Assembly (NCBI GenBank): GCA_036794825.1
Contig: DAIRGA010000015.1
Span: forward strand, 1 to 64,000
Source of the DNA: RZYY01 sp036794825
Lineage (GTDB): Bacteria > Bacteroidota > Bacteroidia > Bacteroidales > 4484-276
Reading direction: 5' to 3'
DNA length: 64,000 bases
The position numbers and the translations under genes are program-made. Below, in pieces: positions 8,860-17,652 of this stretch (positions within the stretch are counted from its first letter, which is position 1; each line of letters opens with the position of its first letter). A model generated the notes under the pieces. That model was not told where the DNA came from, searched no databases, and saw only the letters and a list, made by a program, of their open reading frames with translations.

Positions 8860-10106
8860 AATGTCAGCTCCATATCTTTTCCCCTAAAAAACACCCCAAT
8901 AATCGTCAGCACAACAAAAGCCGCAACGATAAACACAAAAATTACCTGCACCAGCTCCTCCTTCGAAAGCATCAGGCGCTTGATATAAAACCTGTAAAAG
9001 CCGGCCACAAATACCAGCAGGATAAAAATTGGTATAACTCCGTTGCTGATTGCAGCGGGGATGGCCGGCAGCACTATTTCGAAATTGAGCACAAATTCGT
9101 TAAACAGAATCCCGGAAAGCGTTACAGCAGCAGCAAAAATTGCCGTGGATCTGGCGGATTGTTTTCCTTTTTCCGAAATAAACCAACACCCTTGCGGTGG
9201 TTCATTATATTTCAAAAATGGAATCCACGCAAAAAAAGATATTGCTCCCATTGGGATTACAAAAGCAGCAAAAAATGGATGAAAATGCATTAGCAACTCC
9301 TGCACACCGGCAAAGTACCACGGGGCTTTGGTCGGGTTAGGGCTGTATGCCGGATTGGCCTTTTCGAGGAGCGGAGCATTGAAAAGTGCTGAAAATAGAA
9401 ACAACACTGCAATCAGGACAAGGGAGACTATGAATTCTTTGTAAACCAAATTGGGCATAACCGGAACCATGTTAATCTTTTCGTTGGACGCCGGAACCAA
9501 TACTCCACCGGCTTTGCGCACACGCCAGAAATGGTAAACTGAAATTACCACAATTAAAAATGGCAAAACGGCGGTGTGAAAATTAAAAAATGTCTGCAAT
9601 GTGCCTGCATTCAGCTCATCACCACCTACAATCCACCGCTGAAGATTATCGCCGATCAGCGGCAAATATCCGGCAATATTGGTGCTGACGGTTATAGCCC
9701 AGTATGCCAACTGATCCCAGGGGAGCAGATAACCTGTGAAATTCAGGAAAACGATCAGCACCAGCAACACCAGCCCGAACAGCCAGTTGATCTTCCTTTT
9801 TTCTCTGTAAGCCCCCGTAAAGAAAACCCTGAGAAAATGCAGAAATGCGATTAAAAGCAGAAACACACCGCCCCAATAGTGGATGTTGCGCATAAAAGCG
9901 CCGAAAGGGATATTTCGTGTTAGAAACAATACGGAGTCGTAGGCTTCGGCCACAGAAGGCGAATAATTAAACCGCAGCAGGATGCCGGTAAAAATCTGGA
10001 TCACAATCAGTAGTGCGGCCATCCCGCCAAGTCCGAAGGTTCGGTTGAGTTGGATGGAGGCTTCGTTAACCTTTGGTGGATGAAGATGTAAGAGGATATT
10101 CCGCAT
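8856..10106 (-). CDS. Cytochrome b of a bc/b6f-type complex (fused N- and C-terminal halves)
   Basis: A 416-residue polytopic membrane protein, the quinol-oxidising core of a bc-type complex. The first half carries the paired heme ligands: His in IHYWGG and His in AFLHFLR on one helix, then His in FNFHTAV and His in SVYHFWR on another. The LLPWDQLAYWA segment after helix C is typical. The second half holds the Qo-site motif as APWYFAGVQELL, the version common in menaquinol-type complexes. Eight or nine helices are predicted, so the petB- and petD-like parts are in one chain. It is the first gene of the operon with the Rieske and octaheme genes. Its presence next to a separate alternative complex III operon in the same window is notable. 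Confidence 0.92.
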   Translation of the reverse strand: MRNILLHLHPPKVNEASIQLNRTFGLGGMAALLIVIQIFTGILLRFNYSPSVAEAYDSVLFLTRNIPFGAFMRNIHYWGGVFLLLIAFLHFLRVFFTGAYREKRKINWLFGLVLLVLIVFLNFTGYLLPWDQLAYWAITVSTNIAGYLPLIGDNLQRWIVGGDELNAGTLQTFFNFHTAVLPFLIVVISVYHFWRVRKAGGVLVPASNEKINMVPVMPNLVYKEFIVSLVLIAVLFLFSALFNAPLLEKANPAYSPNPTKAPWYFAGVQELLMHFHPFFAAFVIPMGAISFFAWIPFLKYNEPPQGCWFISEKGKQSARSTAIFAAAVTLSGILFNEFVLNFEIVLPAIPAAISNGVIPIFILLVFVAGFYRFYIKRLMLSKEELVQVIFVFIVAAFVVLTIIGVFFRGKDMELTL

Positions 10107-10161
10107 GATTTAATTTCCAATAGCGCTCGAAATCCAAAGCAACCTGCATTGAATTGAGGTT

Positions 10162-10169
10162 CAAAAGTA
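10162..10169 (-). promoter_or_regulatory. Putative -7 box (TACTTTTG) for the cytochrome b/Rieske/octaheme operon
   Basis: TACTTTTG on the minus strand fits TAnnTTTG and lies about 56 bp before the cytochrome b start, giving a leader of roughly 50 nt. A -33 match is weak. Assignment is by consensus only. Confidence 0.45.
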
Positions 10170-10250
10170 AAATAAAAATCAGACTGGAAATTCCTGCTGT
10201 CTAATATCAATTAAAACCGGTTAAAAGTAACTGCTGAAAAGGCTCACCTT

Positions 10251-10404
10251 TAATTAGTGCCAGTCAGAAAACTACATAAATAGATTTTCAACGATTTATT
10301 TACCCCGCCCTAAAGGGAGTAAATCGTTGAAAATCATTGCTCCCTTTAGGGTTGGGGCAAACAATGATTTTCTTCATTAAGAGTTTTCTGGCAGGCACTA
10401 ATTA
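10251..10404. repeat. 154-bp nested inverted-repeat element (MITE-like)
   Basis: Terminal inverted repeats of 23 bp (10251-10273 and 10382-10404) match at 21 positions. Inside are three further perfect inverted pairs: 16 bp (10283-10298 with 10320-10335), 12 bp (10308-10319 with 10340-10351, CCCTAAAGGGAG) and 11 bp (10329-10339 with 10362-10372). The inner pairs overlap, so alternative folds compete. The right end supplies the TAA stop codon of the DUF748 gene (10402-10404). No transposase or clear target duplication is visible. A short non-autonomous element is the most likely nature, but this is inference. Confidence 0.65.
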
Positions 10405-12573
10405 TCTCTTCTCAAGTTGTTCGTTGGTCATCGAAAACTTGGTTTCGAACTGAGGGAAACTTCCCAGATTTTTAGGAGATCTCGGGTCAGGAATGATAAA
10501 TTGAATTAGTGTTGAATCGCTCTTTGCCCTGAGATAATTTTCGAGGCTGGTTCGTCGGGTCTTTGCGAATAAATCTGACAGCGAATCAATGGTTGCCGCA
10601 GGGATGATCACTTTTGAGGCACCAAGGATTTCAAGGGAATCTGATTTTGCTTCAACTTTCAGGAATTCAATAAATTCCTCTTCATCCTTAATATAATCCT
10701 TACCAGTTTTTGCCATAAAAATCTTCCCTGCTTCATTGATGGCAATCTGATTTTTTTCCTTTTCCACATCATTGAAGTAAACCAGTTCAATCAGCAATCC
10801 GCCTTTTTTTTGTTCGAGATCAAGTAGCAGATCAATTTGATGCTGTCTCTTTGCAGTGAGGGTGGTGTCAAGATAGTCGTATTCGATAGCCTTGATGTCG
10901 CTTGGATCAACGCTTATTACCCGCGCCAGAAAATCAAAAGGTGCAGTGGCGATTTTAACGATAAGATTTTTGAACGTATTCCAAACGATTTTGCCAATGC
11001 TCACATTCGGATCGTTCAAATCACCCCTCACTGGGATGTCGAGATCAATCACTCCTTTTCTGTCTTTCAGCAGAAAAAGAGCAAATTTGACCGGTAAATC
11101 ATATAAACCGCCTGATTTTTCGCCAAGTTCAACATGTTGAATAATCAGCTTGTTCTCGCTGGTGAGCTGATTTTTGATGATTTCGGTGTGGCTGCGGTAA
11201 TACATGTCGCCATACAAAACCGGGAACCCCATGTAAAACCTGGAGTAAATGTTCAGGTCGCTAAGCTGAAACCCGGTGATGGTATAATCGAGATTGATTT
11301 CATAAGGATTTGAAGGATCTAAACCCACTTCCGCCACAAGTTTTCCCCTTTTGTTAAGGAGCATGGTTGAATAGATGTTCAACCAGTCGGATGTACTCAG
11401 GATGCTGTCGGTATGCATTTCTATCTCGCTGAGATTGTAATCAAATGCTTCGCCGGTGAGATTGTCCCGGTAATCCATCACTCCCCTCCTTATGACCAGA
11501 TGATTAATGGCGTAAAAAAGCGATGGGGCAGTATCGTTGCTTGTGGCCACTTCCGCCAAATCTGACTCCTCTTCATCAAAGGTGATTTGGAATATTTCGA
11601 AGAAGTTGTTGGTTGCCGTATCCAGTTCAAAATAAACATAAGGCTGAGTAAATATCAATGAATCGATAATATAGCTATTATTATGGTAATCAATTGATTG
11701 TAGCCTGCAATCCACCTTGGCGGCGCCCAGAAACTCCTTGCTTTTCGTGTCAGTCATCATGAAATCAGTCACTTCAACACTCCCTGAAACAATAGATTTT
11801 TCTGCTGCATTGATATTCCCGGCAATGTCAACCTGGCAATTTAAATGTCCCTTCAAATCATTGATGTTAATATAATCGGCAGCGTATAGCCTGTAAGAAT
11901 CCAACCTCAGTTTATTGATGACTATTTTGGCATCAAAATCGCCACCCACCGGATCAACATTAATGGATGACTCAAAATATCCTTCATCCCTGAACGAAAA
12001 ACGCAGACCTGCTTCACTTTTCTCGCTCTGGTTCCAACCGATGTAAGGGATAAAAAATGAAATATCGCTGAGCAGCTTTGTATCTCCAATGTTTCTGTTA
12101 TCAAACTCCAATTGGGAATGTTTGAATTCGATATTTGACAAATGAAACTTAAAAGCCGATGAAGTTGTGGTGTCTGTGACTGCCGTATCGCCTTCGGATG
12201 AGTGGAATGCAACCAGGTCGTCGAAGTTGAATGTTGAATCATATTGAATTACTTTTGCCGTCAACCCGCTGATATAAAACCGGTCCATCACAAATTCATC
12301 TTTAAGCAGCTTAAAAGGTTTCAACTTGATAAGTAAAGTATCAAATGAGACAAATTCATCCTGCCCGTTGGCCTCAAACAATATAAAATCAGTCATCAGG
12401 ATTTTTGCGGTGAAGTAGTTAACCCTGAGACTGGTCAGTTCAATCTGTCGTCCGAACAGTTCTTTGCTGTGCTTTACGGTGTATCGCCTTACCATCCCGG
12501 GAAGCAACACCAGGCTGACTACAATAAGCAGAAGCAATAACCCAACTATCAAAAAGAAGATCTTCTTTTTCAT
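10402..12573 (-). CDS. AsmA-like DUF748 envelope protein
   Basis: A 723-residue protein with one N-terminal membrane helix (about residues 4-26) and a long periplasmic part. Repeated segments of the type F...LL.KLKPFKLLKDEFVMDRFYI and the late D.DIPV.GDL..P....GKIVW block are characteristic of DUF748/AsmA-like proteins. In this family large beta-rich domains form a groove thought to carry phospholipids between inner and outer membranes. The last 150 residues have an OmpA-unlike charged tail. The start codon lies 24 nt after a likely transcription start (-7 box at 12602-12609). The stop codon falls within the right arm of the nested repeat element, so the element may have altered the C-terminus. 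Lipid transport is by family analogy. Confidence 0.8.
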   Translation of the reverse strand: MKKKIFFLIVGLLLLLIVVSLVLLPGMVRRYTVKHSKELFGRQIELTSLRVNYFTAKILMTDFILFEANGQDEFVSFDTLLIKLKPFKLLKDEFVMDRFYISGLTAKVIQYDSTFNFDDLVAFHSSEGDTAVTDTTTSSAFKFHLSNIEFKHSQLEFDNRNIGDTKLLSDISFFIPYIGWNQSEKSEAGLRFSFRDEGYFESSINVDPVGGDFDAKIVINKLRLDSYRLYAADYININDLKGHLNCQVDIAGNINAAEKSIVSGSVEVTDFMMTDTKSKEFLGAAKVDCRLQSIDYHNNSYIIDSLIFTQPYVYFELDTATNNFFEIFQITFDEEESDLAEVATSNDTAPSLFYAINHLVIRRGVMDYRDNLTGEAFDYNLSEIEMHTDSILSTSDWLNIYSTMLLNKRGKLVAEVGLDPSNPYEINLDYTITGFQLSDLNIYSRFYMGFPVLYGDMYYRSHTEIIKNQLTSENKLIIQHVELGEKSGGLYDLPVKFALFLLKDRKGVIDLDIPVRGDLNDPNVSIGKIVWNTFKNLIVKIATAPFDFLARVISVDPSDIKAIEYDYLDTTLTAKRQHQIDLLLDLEQKKGGLLIELVYFNDVEKEKNQIAINEAGKIFMAKTGKDYIKDEEEFIEFLKVEAKSDSLEILGASKVIIPAATIDSLSDLFAKTRRTSLENYLRAKSDSTLIQFIIPDPRSPKNLGSFPQFETKFSMTNEQLEKR

Positions 12574-12601
12574 TCAACTATTGTTTTTAACCAACAATTT
12601 G

Positions 12602-12609
12602 CAAAGTTA
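12602..12609 (-). promoter_or_regulatory. Putative -7 box (TAACTTTG) for the DUF748 gene
   Basis: TAACTTTG on the minus strand fits TAnnTTTG and would start transcription about 24 nt before the DUF748 start codon. It lies just past the original stop of the decayed HAD gene (12637-12639), which supports that gene having ended there. Confidence 0.45.
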
Positions 12610-12636
12610 AATTTCTGATAAAACAAGCTAACACAG

Positions 12637-13666
12637 CTATTCCTTCGATTCAAAAGGATAAATAAATTTCCAGTCTTTTTCATGTTTACTGTTGTCCAAC
12701 CTTTTACAATTGCTTCGTCAAGTCCTTTATCAAACCTGCCGATGTGCGATTCGCGGTCGTATGCCCATTCCCGGTCAGCATCGGTGTGATGTATAAAAAC
12801 CATCAATCGTTTTCCATCTCCTGCCGAAGCCCAATGAAGCATTTGCAGATCGCCATCTGAATTTCCGAAAGCTGCTATCGGCTTTTTACCAATATGCTGG
12901 TGAATGGCAACAGGTTTCCCTTCCTTATCATCAAAAAAGTTTAGTTCCGGGAGTTTGACCAAAACTGGTTTTCCATTGCGAATCTCGAAAGCTGCTTTTA
13001 CTGAACTGCCAATTACCTGTTCAGCCGGAATGCCATAAACTTCCTCAGTCCACGGGCGCATAAGATCAATACCCCCTCCTGAAACGATGTAGGTTTTAAA
13101 ACCATTGGCCTGCAGAAATTCAAGCACCCCAATCATCGGCTGAAAAACCATTTCCTTGTATAGTTTGCCGGTTTTCGGGTGTTTGGCTGCGGTAATCCAA
13201 TCGGTTACAGTTTGCGAAAACTCATCAATTGTCATTCCGGCGTGGGTGGTCATCACCAGCTCAGCCAAACTCTCCTCACCAAACGAAAGTACAGTGTTTA
13301 AATCATCAGCAAGTATCGCTTAAATTAAAGGATTTGTTTTCCACTCCGGATGATCTTTTGCCATCGCTTTACACGGTCGATGGCAAATTGCAACTGAAAG
13401 TAATACGGTTGCTCCGACCAGAGTGTTCCATCATTATCAAATACCGCAATTCGGTCGGCTGGGTTGATAAAATCGCTGCCTGTCGCGTTGGTAACGGCTT
13501 TTACAAAATCAATTACCGATTGTTTTACCGGCCCTTCGTTCCACATGGGAAGCGGGTCGGTGACAGAATTTTCAGATTCAGTTTGCTGATTGAAATTCTT
13601 GTTAGCCTGATTCCAACTAACCAAAACGATTATAGCGCTAAGAAATTAATAGTGTTTTCTAATCAT
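12637..13666 (-). pseudogene. Decayed HAD-family phosphatase lipoprotein gene
   Basis: Two reading frames together match one HAD-superfamily hydrolase. The N-terminal piece has WNEGP and the nucleophile motif FDNDGTLW; the C-terminal piece has THAGMT, the IVSGGG motif II, GNSDGD motif IV and a conserved WAYDRE..IGR.DK ending. Joining them needs a single-base loss at 13368-13370, after which the frame reads KAMAKDHPEWKTNPLI and meets a TAA (13320-13322) before continuing AILADD. The upstream ATG (13666) opens a lipoprotein-like signal, but codon 7 is TAA (13646-13648) and the expected lipobox Cys is Trp. A further one-base loss in the A-run at 12676-12680 breaks the C-terminus, which otherwise would read DWKFIYPFE and stop at 12637-12639. 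Several independent lesions make sequencing error unlikely. Such HAD proteins often accompany sulfatases, as here. Confidence 0.85.
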
Positions 13667-13679
13667 AATTTTAAATTGA

Positions 13680-13709
13680 AAAAGGGCTGCACAATCCTGC
13701 ACAGCCCCA
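13680..13709 (-). terminator. Probable rho-independent terminator after the 519-residue sulfatase
   Basis: On the minus strand a GGGCTG/CAGCCC stem (13702-13707 with 13684-13689) with a 12-nt loop is followed directly by TTTTT. It lies about 40 bp past the sulfatase stop codon. Confidence 0.55.
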
Positions 13710-13747
13710 TTTGTTATTGACGATTGATGAGTGGCCCGGATATCAAT

Positions 13748-15307
13748 TTATCTACTTCCACCTGCATTTCTAAGTGTTTCCTCAATTTTGCTCAAGTTGA
13801 ACGCACCCGGAGTTTGCGATGGAGGATATTCCTGCATAGTCATTAGAAATTTCGCAGCTAATCCTTGTATCGGAACAACGACGAATGGCCTGTCCAAAAA
13901 CCAGTCGTTGTAAGTATTCGAATTATGCTGTGCTTTTTCAAACGGGTCGCGGCGCAGATTAAACAAAAGCGGAACTCTTAATTCAGTAAACGGTTCGCGC
14001 CAAACGCCAAAAGCTTCGCCCCTGTTTTCTAGGAAAACTACTTTCCAATCCATGAATCTGGCAGCTACCACCTGACCATCGTCGTTAACGTACCAAAATT
14101 CCTTACGAGGAGATACGTTTACCTTTCCAGTAAGATAATCCCACTGATTGTAACCATCAATGTAATTTTTGTAGGTGCGGCCATTTATGGTTGTTCCTTT
14201 CAGCAGCCTTTCCTTTACATCGGTGTCTCCGGCAAGGTAGGCAAAGGTTGGCAGCCAGTCTTCGTGTGATACAATACCGTTAAGTGTAACACCGGCCGGA
14301 ATTTTACCCGGGAAGCGAACGAAAGTTGGCACGCGGTAAGCACCTTCCCAGTTTGAATTTTTTTCGCTGCGAAATGGTGTTGTGCCAGCATCGGGCCAGG
14401 TGTTGTAATGTGGACCATTGTCGGTCGAATACATTACCAGCGTATTATCAGTAATTCCCAGTTCATCAAGCAATGCAAGCAATTCGCCAACATGCATGTC
14501 ATGTTCAACCATACCATCACTATATTCATCCTGACCCGAAATGCCTGTATGTTCTTCTTTTACATGGGTGCGGAAGTGCATCCGTGTTCCGTTCCACCAG
14601 CAAAAAAATGGCTGCCCGGCATCAACCTGACGGCGGATAAAATCTTTAGCTGCTGCAACGGTTTCATCGTCAATGGTTTCCATGCGTTTTTTAGTCAGTG
14701 GCCCCAATTCTTCGATGGTTTGTCCACCTTTTCCGTCTGCTTTGGTTTTTAAAATTCCACGGGGTTTGAATGTTTCATAAAAAGTTTTTCCGTTTGCCAA
14801 AACCATGTCCTTGGGATAATCCCTGTTTTCAGGTTCTTCCTCAGCGTTAAGGTGGTATAAACTTCCCAGAAATTCATCGAAACCGTGCATGGTAGGTAAA
14901 TGCTCGTCACGGTCGCCCTGGTGGTTTTTACCGAACTGGCCGGTGGCATATCCCTGGTCTTTAAGCACCGTTGCCATGGTTACATCAGTTTTCTGCCATC
15001 CTTCTTTGGCGCCTGGCAAACCTACTTTTGTCATTCCCGAACGAACGGGCACCGATCCGCTGATAAATGCTGCGCGGCCAGCCGTGCAACTCTGTTGAGC
15101 GTAATAGTCTGTAAACGATACCCCTTCACTGGCTATGCGGTCAATGTTGGGCGTTCGGTAACCCATCATCCCGCGATTGTTGTGGCTGATGTTCCAGGTG
15201 CCGATATCATCACCCCAGATGACAAGGATGTTCGGTTTCTTATTTTCCTGTGCTAACATCAACAGCGGCAATAGGAAAATGATCATTAATGTTCTCATTT
15301 TTAACAT
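13748..15307 (-). CDS. Secreted sulfatase (CxAxR-type signature)
   Basis: A 519-residue sulfatase-superfamily enzyme. A signal peptide (about residues 1-20, ending LLMLAQ) sends it out of the cytoplasm. Metal-binding residues are in VIWGDDIG (about 29-36). The maturation signature reads CTAGR (about 74-78), that is CxAxR rather than the usual CxPxR; this variant is known in the family. Later motifs include STDNG (about 290), typical of the metal site, and a conserved HF.TH segment. The preferred start is either ATG 15307 or 15298. It would hydrolyse a sulfate or possibly phosphonate ester; the substrate is unknown. It stands upstream of the decayed HAD gene. No maturase is encoded nearby. A TATCTTTG -7 box lies about 77 bp upstream. 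Confidence 0.85.
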   Translation of the reverse strand: MLKMRTLMIIFLLPLLMLAQENKKPNILVIWGDDIGTWNISHNNRGMMGYRTPNIDRIASEGVSFTDYYAQQSCTAGRAAFISGSVPVRSGMTKVGLPGAKEGWQKTDVTMATVLKDQGYATGQFGKNHQGDRDEHLPTMHGFDEFLGSLYHLNAEEEPENRDYPKDMVLANGKTFYETFKPRGILKTKADGKGGQTIEELGPLTKKRMETIDDETVAAAKDFIRRQVDAGQPFFCWWNGTRMHFRTHVKEEHTGISGQDEYSDGMVEHDMHVGELLALLDELGITDNTLVMYSTDNGPHYNTWPDAGTTPFRSEKNSNWEGAYRVPTFVRFPGKIPAGVTLNGIVSHEDWLPTFAYLAGDTDVKERLLKGTTINGRTYKNYIDGYNQWDYLTGKVNVSPRKEFWYVNDDGQVVAARFMDWKVVFLENRGEAFGVWREPFTELRVPLLFNLRRDPFEKAQHNSNTYNDWFLDRPFVVVPIQGLAAKFLMTMQEYPPSQTPGAFNLSKIEETLRNAGGSR

Positions 15308-15383
15308 GTTGTTTGTTTTTGATTTATAATAGAACTCTGTATTTTTTTTGATTCTATTTTTGGAACTACATCAATAGAATTCA

Positions 15384-15391
15384 CAAAGATA
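15384..15391 (-). promoter_or_regulatory. Putative -7 box (TATCTTTG) for the 519-residue sulfatase
   Basis: TATCTTTG on the minus strand fits TAnnTTTG and gives a leader of about 70 nt. A TTG lies upstream but at shorter spacing than the usual -33 element. Confidence 0.45.
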
Positions 15392-15474
15392 AACTTAACA
15401 TCCTTCAAAAATTTATTCTGCAGCAATTTCTTCTTATAAGTTGTAGTTTTACAATTAGATTCAGCTTTTCAGGG

Positions 15475-15488
15475 TCCATAATTATGGA
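15475..15488. promoter_or_regulatory. 14-bp perfect palindrome in the sulfatase upstream region
   Basis: TCCATAATTATGGA is a perfect palindrome about 95 bp upstream of the likely transcription start of the sulfatase. It could be an operator for a dimeric regulator. The remainder of the 337-bp gap (15308-15644) holds only the -7 box and AT-rich sequence. Confidence 0.3.
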
Positions 15489-15644
15489 TCTGATGTTCCG
15501 ATGTATCATCAAAAGATTTTTAGATGCTGCTTTCTGACCTCAAATTGAATCCTCAATCTTACAAATAATTGATTATGAGAGTGATTCGCACGGTTTTTTG
15601 AAAAATGCATTCAAAGTCTGGCTCAAGACTAGCTAATTCGTTTG

Positions 15645-16769
15645 TCACGGCCCGGGAAAAAGATTCATTGTTTGGATAATTTGTCCGTTTAAAGTTTTTA
15701 TCCATGGCATTAAACTATTGGTCAGACAAGAATGAACCGGCAGGATACCCACAAACATACCCGGTCGAAATTGATGAAAGAACTCCGGCGTAGTTTTGAT
15801 AATTCCGTGCTCCTGCGATAACGATCTGACAAATGTTTGCTCCAGGGGTGCCGACCAGCCTTTTTCGTTCAGCCAAACCACCTCTCCAAAAATCTTATTT
15901 CCGTTTTCATCCTCCACCGACTCTTTGGAGAGATGCACAGCTCCGCCATAGATCACCACTTCAAGCCGCCCGGGGTGGGTGGCAACTACAGGGCAGGCCA
16001 TGGCAACGGCAATCTGATCATAGCCGCAAACACCAAGCTTCTGCTGCATCAGATCGTAAAAAACGAAATTGCCGGGTCGGATTTCGCCGATCCCTTCGAA
16101 ATTTTCGGTCAGCGTCATGGCTGGCGTATCACCTACCGACAACAAGGGCTCAACCCCATTGGCCTGCAGAAAGGACTTTAACCGGTTGAGCCGGGCAAGG
16201 CTTTGATCGTGGATGGTTTTTATTGCTTCTTTTTGCTGACCAGTTGCTGCCGGTGAAGGGTGATAAGTGTGGCCATTGTGCACGACTAATCCTTTGAAGT
16301 TCAGGAGCCTTTTGGTGCTGATCAGATGGCTGATGCCCAAAATGGTGTCGTGCTGTTCAACATCTATTCCGGTGCGGTGATACCCGGCATCAACTTTTAC
16401 AAAAATTCCAGCTTGATGGTGCAGGTTGGCAGCCAGAAACTCAACAACCTCATTACTTTCCACCAAAAGATTCAGGTTGATCTTACCGGCCAAAAGGTTG
16501 ATATCTGTCATTTCGGCCAGGTTTGCCGGAATGGCTATGGTGATATCATCCCAGCCGTGCACGGCAAAATACTTTGCCATAGTAACCGATGAAACGGTGA
16601 TGCACGAAACTCCAAAATCTCTGAACCATTGGCCAATTTCAGCCGATTGGTGGGTTTTAAAATGGGGGCGGAAGAATACCTTGTGCCTCGAGGCCTTTTC
16701 GGCCATGAAACCTATATTGGACATGCATTTTGCACGATCGAGCAGCAATGTTGGACGATTGAATTGCAT
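15645..16769 (-). CDS. D-threonine aldolase / D-serine dehydratase-like PLP enzyme
   Basis: A 374-residue enzyme of the alanine-racemase-fold group that includes D-threonine aldolase and eukaryotic-type D-serine dehydratase. The PLP lysine is in the motif RPHFKTHQ (about residues 34-41). A KVDAGYHRTGI segment (about 125-135) and SVGDTPAM (about 213-220) shape the phosphate site. The C-terminal metal-binding pair is visible as PVHSC (about 349-353). It probably cleaves or dehydrates a beta-hydroxy D-amino acid in the cytoplasm. Which of the two activities it has cannot be decided from sequence. It follows the Mut7-C gene by 38 bp on the same strand. Confidence 0.8.
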   Translation of the reverse strand: MQFNRPTLLLDRAKCMSNIGFMAEKASRHKVFFRPHFKTHQSAEIGQWFRDFGVSCITVSSVTMAKYFAVHGWDDITIAIPANLAEMTDINLLAGKINLNLLVESNEVVEFLAANLHHQAGIFVKVDAGYHRTGIDVEQHDTILGISHLISTKRLLNFKGLVVHNGHTYHPSPAATGQQKEAIKTIHDQSLARLNRLKSFLQANGVEPLLSVGDTPAMTLTENFEGIGEIRPGNFVFYDLMQQKLGVCGYDQIAVAMACPVVATHPGRLEVVIYGGAVHLSKESVEDENGNKIFGEVVWLNEKGWSAPLEQTFVRSLSQEHGIIKTTPEFFHQFRPGMFVGILPVHSCLTNSLMPWIKTLNGQIIQTMNLFPGP

Positions 16770-16807
16770 GATAGTCAGAATGATGTTTTTGAAATGAATT
16801 CTGTAGT

Positions 16808-17602
16808 CTATGATTTTGTCTGTCGATCGGAGATGAGCTCATCCAAAAACAATTTCATGTTTTCGTAATGCGACCCCTCCCAGTAAATCTTTCCGCAGGC
16901 ACTGCACTGATAAAAACTGTTGAAAAAGGCTCTGGTATTGGCGCCAAGCTGTTGCTCCACATACGACTTTTCGACGAATCCGATGGTTCCATTACAAACC
17001 ATGCACCGGTAAAAGGGTCTGAGTTGCGAGCGCAGGTCGAACCGTCGGATCACCTCCCTGAGCTGTTCCCTTGAATCCTGCGACCTGACCCAGTAGCCGT
17101 GCGTCACCTGACCGTTTTTCAAAATCCCGATGTCGCGGGTGAGGATGATGCGGCTCTCTTCCACCGAAATTTTCACGATTTCATCATCATCCAGATTGTT
17201 GCGGTAGCAGGTGTCGAATCCCAGCATACGCAGGAATTTGCAAAGTTTACCAAGGTGTACGTCAAGCACGAATTTGATCTCGCGCAGCGGCTTTGAACGC
17301 AGTCGTGCTATTTGCGATATATCAATACTTTCAAAAACCGGATAGACCGAAATGTAATCGTCATTTTGCAGAACATAATTAAAGCCCTGTGAAATGCCGT
17401 TGACCAAAATCAGGTCCACCTCGGTGTGAGGTATGCCAAGCGATTCGATTGCGTCTTTCACATTTTGGTTATAACGGTATGGGTAGCTGAAGGGCTTTTT
17501 CCGCTTTTCTTTCGGAAGGAAATCATTCAACTCCTCATAAAATCTGAATTCTACCTTTCTGTCGGGATTAGTCATCACCAAAATTTTATCAAAAGTAGGC
17601 AA
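16808..17602 (-). CDS. Ubiquitin-like/Mut7-C RNase-domain protein
   Basis: A 264-residue protein with two parts. The first (about 10-95) matches the Ub-Mut7C domain, a beta-grasp fold (RKVEFRFYEELNDFL ... DLILVNG). The second is Mut7-C, a PIN-like nuclease domain (KFVLDVHLGKLCKFLRMLG, with acidic residues and the RIILTRDIG segment), ending in a zinc ribbon with two CxxC pairs (CMVC and CSAC). The domain is predicted to be an RNase, so the protein may act in RNA decay or in a toxin-like role. A TACTTTTG at 17590-17597 would suit a start at Met10 (17575) instead of Met1. It is divergent from the symporter gene. Confidence 0.8.
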   Translation of the reverse strand: MPTFDKILVMTNPDRKVEFRFYEELNDFLPKEKRKKPFSYPYRYNQNVKDAIESLGIPHTEVDLILVNGISQGFNYVLQNDDYISVYPVFESIDISQIARLRSKPLREIKFVLDVHLGKLCKFLRMLGFDTCYRNNLDDDEIVKISVEESRIILTRDIGILKNGQVTHGYWVRSQDSREQLREVIRRFDLRSQLRPFYRCMVCNGTIGFVEKSYVEQQLGANTRAFFNSFYQCSACGKIYWEGSHYENMKLFLDELISDRQTKS

Positions 17603-17652
17603 TTTCAGCTACTTTGATGGGCAGTCGATTTTCAAAATATGGCCGAATTGGA

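Noticed and set aside
12570..13268. A separate 232-residue HAD hydrolase gene overlapping the DUF748 start
   Set aside because: Its N-terminus lacks the nucleophile motif and its last 40 residues do not fit the family. Both are explained by frameshifts in one decayed gene that originally stopped at 12637.
13325..13624. A separate 99-residue gene with FDNDGTLW
   Set aside because: It is the N-terminal piece of the same decayed HAD gene; the frame changes at 13368-13370.
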